From positions 37,591-101,590 of the forward strand of contig JAPOYR010000007.1 in NCBI GenBank assembly GCA_026706485.1: a stretch of DNA of 64,000 nucleotides. Reading direction: 5' to 3'. The DNA is from Chloroflexota bacterium. GTDB lineage: Bacteria; Chloroflexota; UBA11872. Positions 59,860 through 64,000 of the stretch are shown here, piece by piece. Position numbers and translations under genes: made by a program. How positions within the stretch are numbered: position 1 is the stretch's first letter; every line of letters starts with the position of its first letter. The notes under the pieces are model-generated. The model saw only the letters and a list, made by a program, of their open reading frames with translations. It did no database searches and was not told where the DNA came from.

Positions 59860-60611
59860 TACGCCAAGTCAATCCTAGCATCGGCGGTTTCGACCTTCGT
59901 GCGCCACGTGCCAGCGGCCAAGGCGACGAGCGGTTCCTCGCGGCTCACGCCTTCGACGAGCACGACCTCGCTCGGCCCTCCCCGGAGGTAGGGCGGCCGA
60001 TGGCAGAAGGCGTGTTGCTGCGCCGCGCGCTGGGCGAGTTCACCTATGCCGACAGTGCGCCACTCATCTCGCTGGCGCTGACTGCCATTGCCGCGCCCGC
60101 CTAGGATTCCCGTCCGCAGATCTTGGTCGCACAGCCGAATGTCAGGCAGCTCCGGCGCCCGGATGCCGCTATGGAAGAGCAGGTTCAAACTCGTCCGCCC
60201 GCGCGCCCGTAGACTGGTCGGGCCCGTCAGGGTGGCCACCAGCCCCTAGCATCCCTCGGGGGAGATGGGCACGATTGGCTTGGTAGTTGGCGCGGCGGCC
60301 TAACCGCGCCGGCTCCTGCTGTTTCGTGCAGTCCTCGCGCGCGAGCACAGGGGGCGAAAGCCCGCAGCACGCCCGGGCGGGCTGGTGGTGTAGTCACTGA
60401 GCCGACCGCCGGCGCGGACGTTGCGTTGATGGGCGAAACACAGATGCTCGCCCTTGGCGTGAGCCACATAGTCTCCCGCCTGCCGCAGGGTAAAGTCGGA
60501 GAAGGTTGGTACCGCAGCCGTCGTCGCCCAGCGCAGGTACGACGGCAGGACCGAGCGGGAGTTCTCGATGGTCGTCGGGGACGCGCCCTTCGCGGTCAGC
60601 GCCGCTAGACA
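59860..60611 (-). pseudogene. tyrosine recombinase, decayed
   Basis: Minus-strand fragments in different frames line up with an integrase in order. 60500-60611 gives AALTAKGASPTTIENSRSVL...PTFSDFTLRQAGDYVAH, the N-terminal SAM-like domain. 60243-60400 gives VLRAFAPCARARGLHE. 60080-60200 gives LNLLFHSGIRAPELPDIRLC, the start of the catalytic domain. Frameshifts separate them and the C-terminal active-site region is unreadable. It is a dead integrase, evidence of an older element nested here. Confidence 0.65.
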
Positions 60612-60971
60612 GTGTTCCAAGGGTGTTCGCAGCGGGCGAGTCGCGAAGGTCGGACCTGCCCAGCATCGGGGTGCCTACGCGTGTCTGTGGTCGAGTAATT
60701 GTAGGCTGCGCGGTGCCGCGCCGCCGACCGCCGCGAGCGGACCAAGGCATGCAGGCACAGCCCGACGGGCGCCGACAGGCACGCCATGAGTGCGGCGCTG
60801 TCCAAACACCCCTGCAGCAGACCTGGAATATCCCCGCTCGCCTGTTCCATGGCCGCCTCCGATTGCCACCTGGCATGCGCCAGCGAAGGAAACCCGCTTG
60901 TCGCGTCGGCCACCGCGAGCTACGTTGCCTTCGGGTGGGCAGCGGGGCCCACCCGATGGACGGGGGCGCCG

Positions 60972-61910
60972 ATGCCGCGCATGCCACGCCCCACGCTGGC
61001 TGCCATCACTAGCGGGATCCGCACTATCGCCGTGGTCGTGCTCGTCGTCGGGGCGCTGGTCATCGCGCCAGCGGCGTGTGGGAACGCGGTGCCCGCTGCC
61101 GAGGCGCCAGCACTCATCGTGCTAGCGGGAACGACGGTCCGCCTCGGGGATGTCGTCCCGGACGACGTGATCGCCTACTACTGGGAAACAATGTCGCCAG
61201 CGGAGCGCGAGCGCGTGGAGGCCCCGTCGCTCGACGCGCTTCGCGACTATCACGTGACGGGACCGGCCGCGGTGCCGTACTTCACGTCCAGTTCGCCCGC
61301 CGAAAGCTCAGAGACCGTGCGGATCGTCACGGACCTCCGTGAGGTCGAGCGTCGGTTGGCCAATGCACGCGCGGCGTACCCGTCGGGCGACATGCGTCGG
61401 CGGGCCACCGAGGCGGTCATCAACGCGCGAGTGCCAGCCCTACACATTCCGTCGGGCACGACCGTGCGCATGGGAGATGTCTTCCACGACGAACTCATCG
61501 TCTACAGCTGGGAACGCTTCTCGCCGGCGGAACGAGAGAGCATGCGGCAGCGCAACGGGTGGGAGTCGCTTGATGACTTTCGCGACATCCGCTACACGGG
61601 ACCGGTTTTGGTACCGGCCGTCGCGGGAGAAATACCCGTAGTGCCCCCGGATACCGGCCCCTGCGACAACATCATCGTCAGCAAGGTGGTGGTTGAAGTC
61701 CCGGTCAGCGGCGATGACGACACGGGCCACCACTCCCCGCCGCTGCCCGAGTACACCGCGCCCGAAGTCGGTGAGCGCCTGGTTAGCGTGCCGGTTGAAA
61801 CGGCGGAGCCATGCGAGGTCCCCCCGAACGCCATCGGGCGTAGCGTCAAGCCGGATGAAAGCACGGTCATCCCCTCCGACTCCAAATCATCGGAAGGAGA
61901 CGCAGATTAA
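60972..61910 (+). CDS. lipoprotein with a duplicated unknown domain
   Basis: A 312-aa protein from ATG 60972 (ATG 60981 possible), with a lipoprotein signal ending in lipobox APAAC. Two homologous stretches follow. Residues 52-104 have AGTTVRLGDVVPDD, YYWETMSPAERERV and YHVTGPAAVPYF. Residues 161-216 have SGTTVRMGDVFHDE, YSWERFSPAERESM and RYTGPVLVPAV. The C-terminal 90 residues are Pro/Ser/Asp-rich. No family is recognised. The membrane-anchored position suggests an exported surface protein. Confidence 0.6.
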   Translation: MPRMPRPTLAAITSGIRTIAVVVLVVGALVIAPAACGNAVPAAEAPALIVLAGTTVRLGDVVPDDVIAYYWETMSPAERERVEAPSLDALRDYHVTGPAAVPYFTSSSPAESSETVRIVTDLREVERRLANARAAYPSGDMRRRATEAVINARVPALHIPSGTTVRMGDVFHDELIVYSWERFSPAERESMRQRNGWESLDDFRDIRYTGPVLVPAVAGEIPVVPPDTGPCDNIIVSKVVVEVPVSGDDDTGHHSPPLPEYTAPEVGERLVSVPVETAEPCEVPPNAIGRSVKPDESTVIPSDSKSSEGDAD

Positions 61911-61963
61911 ACTCGCCACGCCGACCGCCGTCGCTATCGCGGTTTCCACTCCCCGTCCTGATC

Positions 61964-62356
61964 ATGATCGCCGCTGGGTTCGACTTCGAGTTCGCTCAGA
62001 ACGAGTCCCAGCGGCGCGAGCTCATGGAAATGCTCAGGGGCTACGACTTTCAGACCTTGTCGAGGGTGCGTCAGACACAATCAACGCAATCGAGCCGGAG
62101 ACATTCGTCGTGGATGTCAGCCAGCACGTCTCGGGCGAACCCGGAGAGAGAGTGACCGTGGTGCTGAGTCCTGGCGTGTGGGAGGAGCTGGGGGGCGGGA
62201 CTGACGACCAGCCCGTGTCGCTCACCAGTCAGGGGCGTCCCTTCGCCATGAGCTGAACGGACTTCCGGACCGCGATCAGCGTCCTGCCCCTCGACCAGCC
62301 GTGGTCGGTGGACTTCCGGTGGCAGTCGTTCACGGGCACCTATGCGAGCAGCTAAG
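61964..62356 (+). pseudogene. degraded small gene
   Basis: A frame starting ATG 61964 (FDFEFAQNESQRRELMEML) breaks after about 30 codons. Another frame continues with TINAIEPETFVVDVSQHVSG and TVVLSPGVWEELGGG, stops at 62254-62256, and resumes as FRTAISVLPLDQPWSVDFRW to a stop near 62356. The pieces look like one broken protein of about 130 residues. Confidence 0.4.
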
Positions 62357-62500
62357 AGGCTCGACACGCTAAGACGTTGGGCGTGGATGACCTGACTGCC
62401 CGTGGGGCTCGTCGTCGAGGGGCCATGGTGTGGCACATGGTGCGGATCGACCTGCTGATTTGGGGAGCGAGTCCGGCGTACTTGGCCGCCCCTTTAGGCC

Positions 62501-63469
62501 ATGTTCGGGAACGGGTACCTCAGGATCGCTACCAGGGTCGTTCGCCAGGTCGTGCTCGCTAACGGGATGGGGCGCGAGGATCATCTCGTTACCCTGCCCC
62601 TAGGCACGTGGCGAGAGACGGTCACAGCGCCAGATTTCGGCATGAGGACGGCCCGAATTAGCAGCACCGGTGAGCACCGCAGCGACATCCGTTGGGGCAT
62701 CGCAACGTTCGACGGTGCGACACGCGCTCGGTCGGCAATCCTTGTGGTCGGCAACGTTGACAAGCTCTACGTCACGCTTGTCGGTCAAGGATTCCGCATT
62801 CACATCAACGCCAGTCACGACGACTACTCGTGGTCGGTGGCCCGGAAGCGCTTCGCGCACAAAGTACTATCCGCACGCATGTCGGGACTCACTCCAAGCA
62901 GCGAGGCACTCAGTGTGAACAAGGTCAATCTTGCGCAGGCCGAGCCCGTTGCGGACGCTAAATTGCCTGCCAATCCGGGCTGCTATGTCCTCGCCGCGGG
63001 GCCTGAAGCCGTGAGAGAGCTTGGCCTTACTCCTCGTTCTGATCCCGTGGTTCTTTACGTGGGGAAAGCGGAAACCGGCGTTCGGGCGCGCGTATCCCGA
63101 ACGCATTTGGTCGAGAGTCGCACTGGTAGCTCAACGCTCCGGCGCTCAATCGGCGCTTTGTTGCGCAAGAAGCTGGATCTGAATCCGCAACCTCGATCCG
63201 AGAAGCCCAGAGATTCCAAGCGGTACACCAACTACAGATTCGACGCCGCGGGCGAAGAGAGGCTGACCAAGTGGATTGCCGCGAGGGTTCGTGTCATCGG
63301 CGTTGCATCTGCTGATCCTTGCACGACTGAGGCTGACTTGATTGACCAACTGCGCCCCCCACTGAACCTTACGAAGCTCGGTGGATGGAAGAATCCTGAC
63401 AAGAGAATGATCGAAACCAAGCGGAAGGAGTGCGCGGCGCTCGCGCGTCGTCACGGCGATCGTCGGTAG
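62501..63469 (+). CDS. GIY-YIG-domain protein
   Basis: A 322-aa protein, ATG 62501 (ATG 62567 is an alternative). The N-terminal ~140 residues are unknown. The C-terminal part has GCYVLAAGPEAVRELG and VVLYVGKAETGVRARVSRTH, the GIY...YIG-type strands with the following Lys/Arg, and ends with TTEADLIDQLRPPLNLTK, which carries the expected Glu-rich helix. It is probably a DNA or RNA nuclease of mobile-element type. The unusual N-terminal domain may give DNA specificity. Confidence 0.7.
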   Translation: MFGNGYLRIATRVVRQVVLANGMGREDHLVTLPLGTWRETVTAPDFGMRTARISSTGEHRSDIRWGIATFDGATRARSAILVVGNVDKLYVTLVGQGFRIHINASHDDYSWSVARKRFAHKVLSARMSGLTPSSEALSVNKVNLAQAEPVADAKLPANPGCYVLAAGPEAVRELGLTPRSDPVVLYVGKAETGVRARVSRTHLVESRTGSSTLRRSIGALLRKKLDLNPQPRSEKPRDSKRYTNYRFDAAGEERLTKWIAARVRVIGVASADPCTTEADLIDQLRPPLNLTKLGGWKNPDKRMIETKRKECAALARRHGDRR

Positions 63470-63568
63470 ACGTTGCCAGCCCACCCTGACGCAGCATCCT
63501 CGCGCCGGCACCAAAGACGAGACGAACGCGGCGGTCGCCCCCTGCAGGGATCGTGCACGGCCTCCCAG

Positions 63569-63810
63569 TCGCTACTGGGCGGATGCTCCTCGTCAGCGGG
63601 TCCGCGCGCAGCAACTCGGCCGACTGGTGCACGTCGCGCCGGTCGGTCTTCACCCGGTCGCCGGGCCAGTGCGGGATCAGCGCCGGTGCAGTCCCCGACA
63701 CGCAAAGTCTTCGGCCTGCAGCTGGCGCTGCACTGTGAAGCCCGTCGGCCCGGCCTCGTGGCCCGCCACGACCTGACCCTCGGCGTCGCATCGTCACTCC
63801 TGAGCCAGCC
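63569..63810 (-). pseudogene. IS110-family transposase fragment
   Basis: A minus-strand fragment reads DAEGQVVAGHEAGPTGFTVQ, then after a one-base shift PALIPHWPGDRVKTDRRDVHQ. This is the DEDD transposase region with VKTDRRD, the strongest IS110 signature. No intact gene is present, and the rest of the window up to 64000 contains nothing else recognisable. Confidence 0.7.
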
Positions 63811-64000
63811 TAGGGAGATCTCTCCCTTGTCGGGGCCTCCCGTTCGGGCCCTTTGAGACCTGCACAACCACCGCAGCGGCGGCGATTGCCGAGGCCGAAA
63901 GACCCTCCGAAGTAGAACGCCAAGTCCCCGCCGGACCCAACTAGGTGTACTGACCACAGAGGTGTGAGACACGGCTGACGGGTGGGAGACCGCCCAACGA

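Noticed and set aside
62254..62256. Second selenocysteine-type TGA
   Set aside because: The surrounding frame is already broken by a frameshift, there is no Cys-like context or hairpin, and the gene looks degraded.

Overview
The window is high-GC bacterial DNA made of two different halves. Nothing in it fixes the taxon. The Thermus-like isocitrate dehydrogenase with a C-terminal extension, the many enolase-superfamily, glycosidase and phytanoyl-CoA-dioxygenase genes, and the dense short palindromic intergenic repeats would suit an uncultivated Chloroflexota (SAR202 or sponge-symbiont type). That placement is inference.

Positions 1-32470 look like ordinary chromosome. In order they hold the 3' part of icd, purE, a phytanoyl-CoA dioxygenase-family gene, a CehA/McbA-type PHP metallohydrolase, an MscS channel, a DUF429 protein, a secreted flavin amine oxidase, a solute-binding lipoprotein, an amidohydrolase and a voltage-gated K+ channel. 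A scattered carbohydrate-use set follows: two sialidase/BNR paralogues on either side of a GH42-like gene, a GH116 gene, a tandem pair of large putative glycosidases, and a rhamnonate-dehydratase-like enolase-superfamily gene. HicAB and Phd/VapC toxin-antitoxin pairs lie among them. A thioredoxin-fold peroxiredoxin lipoprotein at 29729-30280 has an in-frame TGA exactly at its peroxidatic cysteine, with a SECIS-like hairpin 14 bases downstream. It is probably a selenoprotein. A MacB-type ABC permease/ATPase pair ends this half.

A tRNA-Lys gene (32474-32549) marks the likely edge of a genomic island that fills the rest of the window. The island holds a decayed IS481 element, a DNA methyltransferase, and a tightly overlapping operon of a 62-aa protein, an SMC/Rad50-like ATPase, an unknown 321-aa protein and a SIR2 protein. 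The operon reads as an anti-phage system with ABC-three-component/Lamassu-like logic. Next come an excisionase/integrase pair, a replication-relaxation protein, an 83-bp tandem repeat array and a VirD4/TraG-like ATPase with two paralogous accessory proteins. A type III restriction-modification operon follows, with a MNT/HEPN toxin-antitoxin pair inserted between res and mod and a relic copy of the mod 5' end marking the insertion. The last part has an IS5-family element with an amber codon, two AT-richer membrane-protein genes, a broken tyrosine recombinase, a lipoprotein with a duplicated domain, a GIY-YIG protein and an IS110 fragment.

The two most promising observations are the defence operon at 35421-40449 and the UGA-containing peroxiredoxin. 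The TA-invaded type III R-M operon and the 44.3-49.3 kb transfer module with its repeats come next.
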